From Bacillota bacterium (GTDB taxonomy: Bacteria; Bacillota; Bacilli; Paenibacillales; Paenibacillaceae): a DNA stretch of 64,000 nt. The translations under genes were made by a program, and so were the position numbers. How positions within the stretch are numbered: position 1 is the stretch's first letter; every line of letters begins with the position of its first letter. Under the pieces are notes generated by a model that saw nothing but the letters and a program-made list of their open reading frames with translations, searched no databases and was not told the origin of the DNA. Positions 26,429-34,706 of this stretch are shown here, in pieces. The stretch spans positions 28,857-92,856 of the forward strand of contig JAEWJS010000004.1 of assembly GCA_023386495.1 (NCBI GenBank), given 5' to 3'.

Positions 26429-27169
26429 GTGCAGAAGAGGCGAGTCGGGCGTATGACAGCAGCCATCGGGATCGGGCTCTTATTGCCGATGTTGTTGATG
26501 GGCTGTGCCGCGCAATCCGCTCATGACGACCAGGCGGATTGGGCGGCGATCCGGCAGGCATATCCCGAGCTTGGGGAGCGGGTGCCGGAACATGCGGTCG
26601 TGAAAAGAGTGATCGACGGCGATACGTTCGAGACGGCGGCGGGCGACAAGGTAAGGCTGATCGGGGCAGATACGCCGGAGACGTTCGGCAAGGCTGAGCC
26701 ATTCGGTCAAGAAGCATCGGCATACGCGAAGCGCGAGCTAACGGGAAAAGCAGTCTGGCTCTTCCGAGATGTATCGAAGACGGATCGGTATGGAAGGCTG
26801 CTTCGGTTCGCCTTCATTGAAGGCGAGCGCTTGATGTTCAATGAGCGGCTGATACGGGAAGGCTACGCGAATGTCATGACGGTCGCGCCCGATGTTACGA
26901 TGGCTGATCGATTCATGAAGGCCGAGCGGGCGGCGAGACAGGAGGGCGCAGGGCTGTGGGCCGCGTCGCAGGAAGGCGAGGAGGCCGCGCCGGACGCAGG
27001 TGCGGAATCGGCTTGCGCATCGCCTGCGATCAAAGGCAACATCAACTCGCGCGGCGATAAAATCTACCATATACCGGGCAGCAGGAGCTATGAGCAGACG
27101 AAGCCAGAAGCTTGGTTCTGCACAGAAGAAGAAGCGGTGGAAGCAGGCTACCGGGCGCCAAAAACATAG
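26429..27169 (+). CDS. Lipoprotein thermonuclease (SNase-like) with C-terminal excalibur-like motif
   Basis: 246 residues. The N-terminus is a lipoprotein signal ending in LLMGC, so the enzyme is expected to be anchored outside the membrane. The staphylococcal nuclease domain shows VIDGDTFE, RLIGADTPE (Arg and Glu of the active site) and DRYGRLLRF (second catalytic Arg), enough for an active Ca2+-dependent nuclease. The C-terminal 45 residues (KGNINSRGDKIYHIPG, FCTEEEAVEAGYR) form the small Cys/His motif often appended to such nucleases. Start GTG 26429 follows GGGGAGG; a nearby upstream ATG would leave an odd leader. Confidence 0.9.
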   Translation: MQKRRVGRMTAAIGIGLLLPMLLMGCAAQSAHDDQADWAAIRQAYPELGERVPEHAVVKRVIDGDTFETAAGDKVRLIGADTPETFGKAEPFGQEASAYAKRELTGKAVWLFRDVSKTDRYGRLLRFAFIEGERLMFNERLIREGYANVMTVAPDVTMADRFMKAERAARQEGAGLWAASQEGEEAAPDAGAESACASPAIKGNINSRGDKIYHIPGSRSYEQTKPEAWFCTEEEAVEAGYRAPKT

Positions 27170-27179
27170 TACGAGGCAG

Positions 27180-27219
27180 GAGGCCGCCGACGATCGCAGC
27201 GATTGTCGGCGGCCTTCCT
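27180..27219 (+). terminator. Terminator after the nuclease gene
   Basis: Hairpin AGGCCGCCGACGA / TTGTCGGCGGCCT followed by TCCTCT. Confidence 0.75.
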
Positions 27220-27292
27220 CTGCAGTCGGACGGCATAATTCGCGGCGATTGGATTCATACTGATACCAAATCGATGCAAGGGAGCGTATGCC

Positions 27293-29002
27293 ATGTTGAC
27301 ATGGGATGGACCGCTGATCGTACAGGCGGATTGCACGGTGCTGCTGGACGAGCGGCATCCCGCCGCGCATGAAGCGAGGGAGCGGCTCAGCCGGTTCGCC
27401 GACCTGGTCAAGCGGCCCGGCGATCTGCATACCTATCAGATCTCGCCGATGTCCGTGTGGAATGCCGCATCCTCCGGCATGGGAGCAGAAGCAATGACGG
27501 ATTGTCTGCAGCGCTACAGTCGATATGACGTGCCGGGCAGCCTGCTGGACCGCATTAACCGGTTAACGGAGCGGTACGGCAAGGCGAGGCTGATCCCATG
27601 GCAGGACGGACTGGCTCTCGTATCGGACGATCCGTCGATCGCGGAGGAATTGGGCGGATTGTCGATCGGCAGCGCAATAACGGACCCGGCGCTAGGGAAC
27701 GGGCAGGGATGGCGGGTTGAAGCAGAGCGACGGGGCGATCTGAAGCGAGAGCTCATTCGTCGAGGCATTCCCGTGCTCGACATGGCAGGCTATCACCAGG
27801 GCGAAGCGCTGCCCATCGCGCTTCGCACGCGGACGAAGAGCGGGCGGCCGTTCGCGCCGCGGGATTATCAAGAGCAGGCGGCAGAGCTGTTCTACCGCGA
27901 CGGTACCGCGCATGGCGGCAGCGGCGTGCTCGTGCTGCCATGCGGAGCGGGCAAGACGATCGTAGGGTTATGCGCGCTTGCGCGCTTGAGCTGCGCCGCG
28001 CTTATCCTAACTTCCAATGTCACCTCCGTGAAGCAGTGGAGGAATGAGCTGTTGGACAAGACCACGCTGACCGAGGCGGAAGTCGGCGAATATGCGGGCT
28101 CGGAACGGGACGTGAAGCCGGTGACGATCGCTACCTATCAGATCATGACGCACCGCGGTGCGAAGACGGATGCATACCGGCATATGAAGCTGTTCGGCGA
28201 ACGGGACTGGGGACTGATTATCTACGACGAGGTCCACCTGCTCCCTGCGCCGGTATTTCGCATGACGGCGGGCATTCAAGCGACACGCAGACTCGGCTTG
28301 ACGGCCACGCTAGTGCGCGAGGACGGCCGGGAAGAGGATGTCTTCTCGCTAATCGGTCCGAAGCGGTACGATCTCCCATGGCGCACGTTAGAGGCCAAGG
28401 GCTGGATTGCGGCCGTGACCTGCGCGGAAATCCGCGTGCCGCTGACAGGCGCGGCAGCCGAACGGTACCATAAGGCCGAGCAGCGCGCCAAGGGCAGGCT
28501 GGCGGCGGAGAACCCGGGCAAATCCGAGATCGTGGAAGAGCTGCTGCGCCTGCATCGCGGCAGGCAGGTGCTCGTCATCGGCCAATACCTCACGCAGCTC
28601 AAGCGGCTTGCCGCACAATTCGAAGCGCCGCTCATCACAGGCGAGACGCCTCATGATGAGCGAGAGCGCGTGTTCGGACGCTTCAAGACAGGCGAGCACC
28701 GGCTGCTCATCGTCTCGAAGGTGGCGAACTTCGCTGTCGACCTGCCGGACGCGGCCGTAGCCATTCAGGTGTCGGGCAGCTTCGGTTCCAGGCAAGAGGA
28801 AGCGCAGCGGATCGGCCGGATTCTGCGTCCGAAGGCGGGCGACAATGCCGCATGGTTCTATACGCTGGTGTCGGAAGGAACGGCTGAGACCGATTATGCC
28901 CGCAAACGCCAGCTGTTCCTCACGGAGCAGGGCTACGAGTACCAATTGATCCGGAGAGGCGGGACGGATCGAGCCAGAACGAAGGAGGCGTCCTCGGAGT
29001 GA
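27293..29002 (+). CDS. XPB/Rad25-type DNA helicase
   Basis: 569-residue superfamily 2 helicase of the bacterial XPB type. N-terminal ~180 residues form the damage-recognition-like region; then motif I PCGAGKT (Walker A), motif II DEVH, motif III LTATLVREDGREED, and motif VI QRIGRILRPK. In eukaryotes and archaea XPB opens DNA in transcription-coupled repair; bacterial homologues unwind DNA 3'-5' and are found patchily. The stop overlaps the GTG start of the next gene (GTGA), pointing to translational coupling. Ribosome site before ATG 27293 is AGGGAG. Confidence 0.9.
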   Translation: MLTWDGPLIVQADCTVLLDERHPAAHEARERLSRFADLVKRPGDLHTYQISPMSVWNAASSGMGAEAMTDCLQRYSRYDVPGSLLDRINRLTERYGKARLIPWQDGLALVSDDPSIAEELGGLSIGSAITDPALGNGQGWRVEAERRGDLKRELIRRGIPVLDMAGYHQGEALPIALRTRTKSGRPFAPRDYQEQAAELFYRDGTAHGGSGVLVLPCGAGKTIVGLCALARLSCAALILTSNVTSVKQWRNELLDKTTLTEAEVGEYAGSERDVKPVTIATYQIMTHRGAKTDAYRHMKLFGERDWGLIIYDEVHLLPAPVFRMTAGIQATRRLGLTATLVREDGREEDVFSLIGPKRYDLPWRTLEAKGWIAAVTCAEIRVPLTGAAAERYHKAEQRAKGRLAAENPGKSEIVEELLRLHRGRQVLVIGQYLTQLKRLAAQFEAPLITGETPHDERERVFGRFKTGEHRLLIVSKVANFAVDLPDAAVAIQVSGSFGSRQEEAQRIGRILRPKAGDNAAWFYTLVSEGTAETDYARKRQLFLTEQGYEYQLIRRGGTDRARTKEASSE

Positions 29003-30786
29003 GAACGAGCGAATTGGCCGCCATGCTGCCCGATGCCGAATTGAGGAGGCTGAACGAATCGTCGGCTTGGAGGAACGGCGTAGCGGCAGTAGCTTGGCAG
29101 GAGGCGGCAGCCTCCCCGCGAAGCATACGGCATGCTTATTCACGGCTGCCGGAGGAGGCAAGGGCAGTGTTGGCGGTTCTATTAAGGCGCTATGGCTCCG
29201 GCCCGTTCGAGGAAGAGCAGCTAGCAGCCGCTGCCGGCAAGGAGCTGCTCCGTGAAGCCGAGATGCGCCGCGGGCTGTCGCAGCTGCGCGAGGCAGGCAT
29301 TGTATTCACGCTGCGCAAAGCTTGGGGAGACCGCATGCATTTTATTCCGCAGGATGCCTTCGCAAGCTGGCTCGATGCCGTGTATCCTGCGCAATTGGTG
29401 CCGGCAGAAGCAGAAGGCGAGCGCTCCGTTCGGCTGGAGGGAGGCTATCGATTCCCGTTCAGTCTGCAGCTGCTTCATGGTCTCGCTGCGCTGGCGCAGG
29501 CAGGGCTGCAGCTGACGAGCCGCGGCGTCCTCCCCAAACGGACCGCAATGGCCGTGCTGCGCCGACTGGAACTTCAGGCAAGCGAGCTCGAAGAGCTTCA
29601 TGTCCGTACGCCTGAACACGATGAGGCGCCTTACGAGCGGCCGCTGACCGTCATGCTCGATGCGGCCATCGCGTTAGGCTTGCTCCGAATAGACCCGAAG
29701 GCAGGTGCCATGCGCTTCCATAAGGACCGCCTGTCGGATTGGCTGGCATGCCGAGCGGAAGCGCGAGAGAGCGAGCTGTATGCGTTCATGTTCGATCGGT
29801 ATGCGGCTTATGATTCGCGCTTCAGCCACGCGGCGGCCGCGCTTGCCGTGCTGCCATGCGGCGCGTGGTACTTGACGGACCGTCTCGACGCTTGGCTGCA
29901 ATCGCTAGATGCTGAAGGAGCAGGCAGGTGGAGAGGCTGGGCAAACGCGTTGTGCGGCCTCGGATGGCTGCAGCGGGGCAGGACGCCGGACGGCAGAGAA
30001 GCGGTTCGGTGGACGATGGAGCCGGCGCCATCCGATCTGTCGGGCGCACGCGCATCCAACGGGCCTGGGCTGCTGCGCTTCCTGCCCGGCGGCGACATGA
30101 TCGCCCCGCCGGACTTGGATTACCGGCTTCGCTGGGAATTGGAGCGGTTGGCTTCGCCCGCTTCGCCGGGTCCGATGATGCTCTATCGGTGCAGCGGCCG
30201 TACCGTGATGCGCTTCATGAAGCACGGGGGCACGCGCGAGGAGGCGGGAAGGCTTGTGCGCGAAGCATCGGGCTGCGCCATGCCCGACGACTTGAGCGGC
30301 ATGCTGGACAATTGGACGGAAGAGGGGGCGCACGGCGGATCGGCCGCACCGGCGAAGGATTCGCCGAGCGGTGATTGGCCGATTGCGACGAGAAGCAGTT
30401 CGGCGGCGTCTGCTGTACGGGCGTTACGAGAGCTGGGTCTGGTAGAGCCGCCGTTCGCGCCGCATCTGTATAAGCTCGACTATGACATGCCGGATCATAA
30501 GCCTGCCGTACGCGAGGCGCTGAACCGAATTCCTGCTTCCTGGTTGAAGCAGTTGCGCGAGTATCACCCCACGACCCGGAGAGAGATGCTGAAGCAAGCG
30601 ATTGCTCTGGGTGCGGCGGTCCGCATCGAGCGTGAAGGAACGCTGTGCGAATTTCTCCCAAGCGCAATCGAGGAATCAGGCCAAGAATGGCGCGTCCGCG
30701 GCATGGTAAGGCTGGAATCGGGCAGCATGCCGATGTGCTTGACGCCGGATATGTGGACAGGGATGCAATTGCACGTCATGGAGTGA
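28999..30786 (+). CDS. Helicase-associated protein, XPB/Ssl2 N-terminal-domain type
   Basis: 595 residues, rich in Ala, Arg and Leu, with no helicase motifs. Layout and neighbours fit the helicase-associated family (Helicase_C_3, the N-terminal-like XPB/Ssl2 domain protein) that accompanies bacterial XPB genes, where a split XPB appears as two proteins. The conserved-looking segments are a winged-helix-like stretch near residues 55-105 (EARAVLAVLLRRYG..) and a C-terminal domain (DKPAVREALNRIP-type, LKQLREYHPTTRREML). Starts with GTG overlapping the helicase stop, so the two proteins are probably made in equal amounts and act together. Family assignment is from memory of the arrangement. Confidence 0.7.
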   Translation: MRTSELAAMLPDAELRRLNESSAWRNGVAAVAWQEAAASPRSIRHAYSRLPEEARAVLAVLLRRYGSGPFEEEQLAAAAGKELLREAEMRRGLSQLREAGIVFTLRKAWGDRMHFIPQDAFASWLDAVYPAQLVPAEAEGERSVRLEGGYRFPFSLQLLHGLAALAQAGLQLTSRGVLPKRTAMAVLRRLELQASELEELHVRTPEHDEAPYERPLTVMLDAAIALGLLRIDPKAGAMRFHKDRLSDWLACRAEARESELYAFMFDRYAAYDSRFSHAAAALAVLPCGAWYLTDRLDAWLQSLDAEGAGRWRGWANALCGLGWLQRGRTPDGREAVRWTMEPAPSDLSGARASNGPGLLRFLPGGDMIAPPDLDYRLRWELERLASPASPGPMMLYRCSGRTVMRFMKHGGTREEAGRLVREASGCAMPDDLSGMLDNWTEEGAHGGSAAPAKDSPSGDWPIATRSSSAASAVRALRELGLVEPPFAPHLYKLDYDMPDHKPAVREALNRIPASWLKQLREYHPTTRREMLKQAIALGAAVRIEREGTLCEFLPSAIEESGQEWRVRGMVRLESGSMPMCLTPDMWTGMQLHVME

Positions 30787-30870
30787 GCAGATCGGCCATA
30801 CAATTCCGGCTCTATTTTTTCCGCGATTCGTGTTATGATAGATGGTAAGACCAAAGACAGGGGTGAGCGG

Positions 30871-31362
30871 ATGGCAGTATCGGCTAGAACAATGGATGCC
30901 CGCGAGCATCTGATAGCAGCTGAAACGCAGAGCCCGATCGATATGGCAAGCTTGATAACCGCTGCCTACGAATTGGGTGACATGATCAATCGCTCGGCGG
31001 ATACCGCCGATTACGAATATTGGAAGGCAGAAGTTGAACGCAGCGACGAAGTGAAGCAGCTCGTGAAGAAGTTCGGCAAGGCGAAGGAGAAGTTCGAGGA
31101 CTGCCAGCGGTTCGGGCGATTCCATCCGGATTATCACGCGGCCAAGGACGAGATCACCGCGATCCAGCGGGAATTGGACGAACATACTTGCGTCCAGCGA
31201 TTCAAGCAGGCGGAGCAGGCCGTGGACGAGCTGCTTCATGAAGTGTCCAGCTTGATCGCGCGCGCGGTATCCGAGGATATCAAGGTGCCCGCGAACGAAT
31301 CATCAGGCGGGGGCTGCGGAAGCGGCGGTTCATGCGGCTGCGGAAGCGGCGGCTGCGGCTAG
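30871..31362 (+). CDS. ylbF: YlbF/RicF family regulator with Cys-rich tail
   Basis: 163 residues. The body is a helical YlbF domain (KFGKAKEKFEDCQRFGRFHPDYH, EITAIQRELD, LLHEVSSLIARAVSEDIKVP). The C-terminus is Gly-Cys rich with four cysteines in GGGCGSGGSCGCGSGGCG; in Bacillus YlbF the same tail helps bind a [4Fe-4S] cluster in the RicAFT (YmcA-YlbF-YaaT) complex, which assists RNase Y in mRNA maturation and affects competence, biofilm and sporulation. Start at 30871 after GGGTGAG. Next to ylbG, as in Bacillus. Confidence 0.93.
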   Translation: MAVSARTMDAREHLIAAETQSPIDMASLITAAYELGDMINRSADTADYEYWKAEVERSDEVKQLVKKFGKAKEKFEDCQRFGRFHPDYHAAKDEITAIQRELDEHTCVQRFKQAEQAVDELLHEVSSLIARAVSEDIKVPANESSGGGCGSGGSCGCGSGGCG

Positions 31363-31420
31363 GCCGCAGCTTAGGCCGCTCCTCGAATCGGCGACGCCGG
31401 ACTACGACGGGAGGACGAAG

Positions 31421-31762
31421 ATGGAACAAATGGAGCAGATGGAGCAGATGGAACAACGGGATCAGCTTTCGGAGAAGGACGTGCCCTTCATGCCGCCGCT
31501 GTTCGCGGAGCGTGTCGGGTATATCGTATGGGTCAGCGATCTGAAGGCGGCGCGGAATCTGGATAAATACGGCTCCGTTCATTACATGTCGCGCAAGATG
31601 CATTATGTCGTCATCTATATGAATGCCAGCCGAGCGGAAGATACGATTCGCAACATTCAGAGGCTTCCGTACGTCAAGAAGGTTGAACGATCGTACAGAG
31701 GCGAGATCAAGACGGAATATACGAAGAACGTGCCGGATAAGACGAGATTTTACAGCTTATAG
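31421..31762 (+). CDS. ylbG: YlbG family protein (DUF2129)
   Basis: 113 residues. From about residue 30 it matches YlbG (RVGYIVWVSDLKAARNLDKYGSVHYMSRKMHYVVIYM). The first 12 residues are four MEQ triplets encoded by four near-identical 9-base units (31421-31456), an extension not seen in the family core. Function unknown; paired with ylbF. Ribosome site GGGAGGACG precedes ATG 31421. A start inside the repeat is also possible. Confidence 0.88.
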   Translation: MEQMEQMEQMEQRDQLSEKDVPFMPPLFAERVGYIVWVSDLKAARNLDKYGSVHYMSRKMHYVVIYMNASRAEDTIRNIQRLPYVKKVERSYRGEIKTEYTKNVPDKTRFYSL

Positions 31763-31921
31763 AATTTGTAAGTAAGCGGCGAATCGTGTCGAAATCGGGT
31801 TGTTCCAATTGTTGGGAAATATGGTTGGACTTTAATTTATTGGTTGAATATTTGGGCATTCATGTTAGAATATGAGGACAACTAGTTAGATAGACCTGCT
31901 TCTTTCGGAGGTGAACCTGCG

Positions 31922-32359
31922 ATGAAGGACAAGACGACGGAAAGATGGAGCACATACGAGTCGTTTCATGTCGAGCTTGGCGATAAGAGGGTTGCGGACA
32001 TCGTCATCACGAACCATGCTCGGAGCAGGTGGACGGACCGGATTGAGAGTGAGAAGACAGGCTTCGAAGATATTGCCGAATATTTATGGGAATGCTTGAA
32101 GCAAGGCAGGATCGAACCGTACTATCGGAACGAGCAGGACGTCTATCTTATCGACGACGACCTCGTATTCGTAGCCGAATTTTCCAACTTGCCGGGGGAG
32201 ACCGATCTCGTCGGTAATCCGCTCCATAAGATGATCATCGTTACCTTTCTCGGAAGAATGTCCGAGACGATCGAGCTGCGCGATCTGAAGTCGTACTATT
32301 CCTGGCTGCGCCATTCCAGGCGAATGACGCTCATCAAGAATAGCCGCAAGCGCAAGTAA
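31922..32359 (+). CDS. Conserved hypothetical protein, 145 residues
   Basis: I do not recognise a family. Soluble, mixed charge, with a basic C-terminal end (HSRRMTLIKNSRKRK) that could touch nucleic acid. A motif-like stretch IVITNHARSRWTDRI and GRMSETIELRDLKSYYSWL stands out. It follows a ribosome site (CGGAGGTG) with good spacing, has normal codon use, and ends at a strong terminator, so it is a real gene. It is not in an obvious operon with ylbG (160-base gap). Confidence 0.7.
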   Translation: MKDKTTERWSTYESFHVELGDKRVADIVITNHARSRWTDRIESEKTGFEDIAEYLWECLKQGRIEPYYRNEQDVYLIDDDLVFVAEFSNLPGETDLVGNPLHKMIIVTFLGRMSETIELRDLKSYYSWLRHSRRMTLIKNSRKRK

Positions 32360-32377
32360 CCATCATAGCCATGACGA

Positions 32378-32404
32378 ACACATGCCGAGGCATGTGTTTT
32401 TTGT
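32378..32404 (+). terminator. Terminator after the 145-residue gene
   Basis: ACACATGCC-GA-GGCATGTGT perfect stem with a six-T run after it. Confidence 0.92.
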
Positions 32405-32444
32405 TATACTTTGGATTAAGATGAAGAAAGGTCGTGAATCGGTT

Positions 32445-33356
32445 ATGGCACTGAACTTCCATCAGTTGCATATTTTCTATACGGTTGCGGAGCGGGGCAG
32501 CTTCTCGGCCGCAGCACAAGCGCTCCATATGACGCAGCCGGCGGTGACGATGCAGGTGCAATCGCTCGAGGATTACTTCGGCACCAAGCTGCTGCTGCGC
32601 TCGACGAAGCGGATCGAGCTGACGGAAGCGGGCCGGGCGTTAATGCCTTTCGCCCAATCCTCGATCGAGCTGATCCGGGAGACGGATGCCGCCATGTCCA
32701 AATTTACGAGCCAGCTGAAGGGAAGGCTGCAGCTCGGCGCAAGCTTGACGATCGGCGAATATATTCTGCCGAGGCTGCTGGGACCCTTCGGCCAGGAGTA
32801 CCCGCATATCTCGATCAGCATGAAGGTCATGAACACGGCGCAGATCATGGAAGAAATCGTCAACCATCAGCTGAACTTCGGCCTGGTGGAAGCGCCGGTC
32901 AATCACCCCGACATGCATATGGAAGCGGTGATGAGCGATGAACTGAAGCTGATCGTCGCTTCCTCGCATCCGTTGGCAGAGGCGAAGGATGTGACGCTCG
33001 AGGAGGCGCTGTCCTATCCGTTCGTGCTGCGCGAGCAAGGCTCCGGCACGAGGCTCGTCATGGAGGAGCTGCTGCGCGGGAGGCAGATCGATCCGGCCAA
33101 GCTGGATATCGTCATGGAGCTGGGCAGCACGGGGGCCGTCAAATCAGCGGTAGAAGCAGGCGTGGGCATCTCCTTCGTATCTGCTTCGTCGGTGAAGCAT
33201 GAAGTCGCGCTCGGCCTCATCCGCATGGTGCCGATCTCCGATGCCCGCTTCAAGCGGGAGTTCTACTCCATCTACTTGAAGTCGGCGCTGCTGCCGATCT
33301 CTGCCGTAACCTTCCTGACATTCTTGAGAGAGAGGGATCTGCAGCAATGGCTATAA
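32445..33356 (+). CDS. LysR family transcriptional regulator (CysL-like)
   Basis: 303 residues with the N-terminal winged helix-turn-helix (FHQLHIFYTVAERGSFSAAA, MTQPAVTMQVQSLEDYF) and the periplasmic-type effector-binding half (GASLTIGEYILPRLLG, PFVLREQGSGTR, AVKSAVEAGVGISF). Closest by memory to CysL/YwfK-type regulators of sulfur genes; the true target and inducer are unknown. Start at ATG 32445; ATG 32421 is an alternative. It overlaps the next gene by 10 bases, implying co-transcription with the PHP phosphoesterase. Confidence 0.88.
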   Translation: MALNFHQLHIFYTVAERGSFSAAAQALHMTQPAVTMQVQSLEDYFGTKLLLRSTKRIELTEAGRALMPFAQSSIELIRETDAAMSKFTSQLKGRLQLGASLTIGEYILPRLLGPFGQEYPHISISMKVMNTAQIMEEIVNHQLNFGLVEAPVNHPDMHMEAVMSDELKLIVASSHPLAEAKDVTLEEALSYPFVLREQGSGTRLVMEELLRGRQIDPAKLDIVMELGSTGAVKSAVEAGVGISFVSASSVKHEVALGLIRMVPISDARFKREFYSIYLKSALLPISAVTFLTFLRERDLQQWL

Positions 33357-34225
33357 CAGGAGAGGGGCGCGCGGATCTTCATACGCATACGCATGCCTCG
33401 GACGGAACGGGCGCACCGTCGGACAACGTGCGCTTGGCTCGCGAGGCCGGACTGGCGGCGATTGCGATCACCGATCACGACACGGTCGCCGGCATCTCCG
33501 AAGCAATCGCAGCTGGCGAGCAGCATGGCGTGCAGGTCGTGCCAGGCGTAGAGCTCAGCACGGTGGCGGAAGGGGCCGACATTCATATTCTCGGCTATTG
33601 GATCGATTGGGCGGACGAGGAGTGGCTCGACCGGCTGCGCAAGCAGCGCGATACGCGGGGCGTACGCAATGAGATGATCGTCGCGCGGCTATGCGAACTG
33701 GGGCTGCCGATCACGATGGACGAAGTGCTCGAGGAAGCGGGGCGCGGCGGGCATGGCGACAGATCCGTCGGCCGGCCGCATCTGGCAGGCGTACTGGTGC
33801 GCAAGGGCTATGTCGCGACGATGACCGAGGCGTTCGACCGCTTCTTGGGGTCGGACGGTGCGGCGTACGTCAATCCGCCGCGGTTGTCGCCGTTCGAGGC
33901 GCTGACTTGGATCCACGAGGCCGGCGGCGCTGCCGTCATTGCGCACCCTGGCCTGTACGGCCGAGACGCGCTCGTCGAGCAGCTGCTCGCAGCAGGAGCG
34001 GACGGCATCGAAGTGTACCATTCCGACCATGGCCCGGAAGAGGAAGCGCGCTATGGCGAGCTCGCCCGCCGTTACGGCGTCATCGCGACCGGCGGCTCGG
34101 ATTATCACGGGGTGCGGAACGGCGTCGTGTTCCACGGTGATGTCGGAAGCCGGACGGTCGATGCGGCGGTGGTCGAGCAGCTGAGGCAGGCAGGAGTGAA
34201 GCGGCGGAACGGCGGCAAGGCGTAA
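33347..34225 (+). CDS. PHP-domain phosphoesterase (RNase AM/YciV-like)
   Basis: 292 residues of the PHP metal-dependent phosphoesterase fold. Metal-site motifs: ADLHTHTHASDG, ITDHDTVAG, GVELST, AVIAHPGLYG and the C-terminal GSDYHG. The group includes E. coli YciV (RNase AM, 3'-phosphoadenosine 5'-phosphate phosphatase), which matures rRNA and hydrolyses pAp; that activity is plausible here but unproven. Overlaps lysR by 10 bases. Confidence 0.9.
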   Translation: MAITGEGRADLHTHTHASDGTGAPSDNVRLAREAGLAAIAITDHDTVAGISEAIAAGEQHGVQVVPGVELSTVAEGADIHILGYWIDWADEEWLDRLRKQRDTRGVRNEMIVARLCELGLPITMDEVLEEAGRGGHGDRSVGRPHLAGVLVRKGYVATMTEAFDRFLGSDGAAYVNPPRLSPFEALTWIHEAGGAAVIAHPGLYGRDALVEQLLAAGADGIEVYHSDHGPEEEARYGELARRYGVIATGGSDYHGVRNGVVFHGDVGSRTVDAAVVEQLRQAGVKRRNGGKA

Positions 34226-34650
34226 TCGGGTGGCGATCCCGAGATGCACGGCGGTGCCGCGAGTGTGCTGCGCAACGAGCTTGACGGTTAAGTGCCGAAA
34301 GCTCGACAAGGTGCCGCGATGCCGATAACGGATCGAGATATCCGGAACGTCCCGCGATCCGGACAACGTTCTGAGATACCGACCGGGAACGGCCGCAAGC
34401 TCGACAAAGAGCTGTGTTACTGGCATGTGTGCGTAGGTAACTGCAATTCCTACCGCTATTCGTGCGTGTTTCGCATATTCGGCTGATTAGTGTATAAAAG
34501 TACCATTATATCCGCCTGAAACAGGCATTTTGGCAAGATGGCCTCAAATAACTGCAGGTTTTACCACTAATCGCGGGAAAATCCTAAAACCTTAATAATT
34601 AGTTGTACTTTTTGACCTTGTTGTTCTTCGGCTAGTTGCCAGATCGAGAA
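34226..34650. other. Gene-free region with R3 repeat
   Basis: No ORF with a ribosome site or family signal; the longest in-frame run (34292-34486) overlaps repeat sequence and has no ribosome site. The first ~200 bases are GC-rich and unremarkable. From about 34431 the composition turns AT-richer and holds the R3 repeat; a terminator follows at 34651. Confidence 0.6.
34431..34585. repeat. R3 imperfect repeat, two related units
   Basis: Units beginning TAACTGCA at 34438 and 34549 (111 bases apart) share TAACTGCA--T--TACC-CTA-TCG over about 30 bases, and a later ATTAGT..GTA element recurs at comparable offset. Between them is a CCTGAAACAGG hairpin. The sequence style resembles intergenic repeats I associate with Paenibacillus genomes, but this is recollection. 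Not coding. Confidence 0.45.
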
Positions 34651-34704
34651 AAGGCTGCGCCCGGATAGCAGAACCATCTGCTTCCGGCCGCAGCCTTTTT
34701 GTTT
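34651..34704. terminator. Bidirectional terminator between the PHP gene and rqcH
   Basis: Stem AAGGCTGCG / CGCAGCCTT with an inner CCGG pairing and a TTTTTGTTTT run, preceded by an A-rich stretch; serves both convergent genes. Confidence 0.9.
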
Positions 34705-34706
34705 TC

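Noticed and set aside
34292..34486. 64-codon ORF in the region after the PHP gene
   Set aside because: No ribosome site, overlaps the R3 repeat, odd composition.
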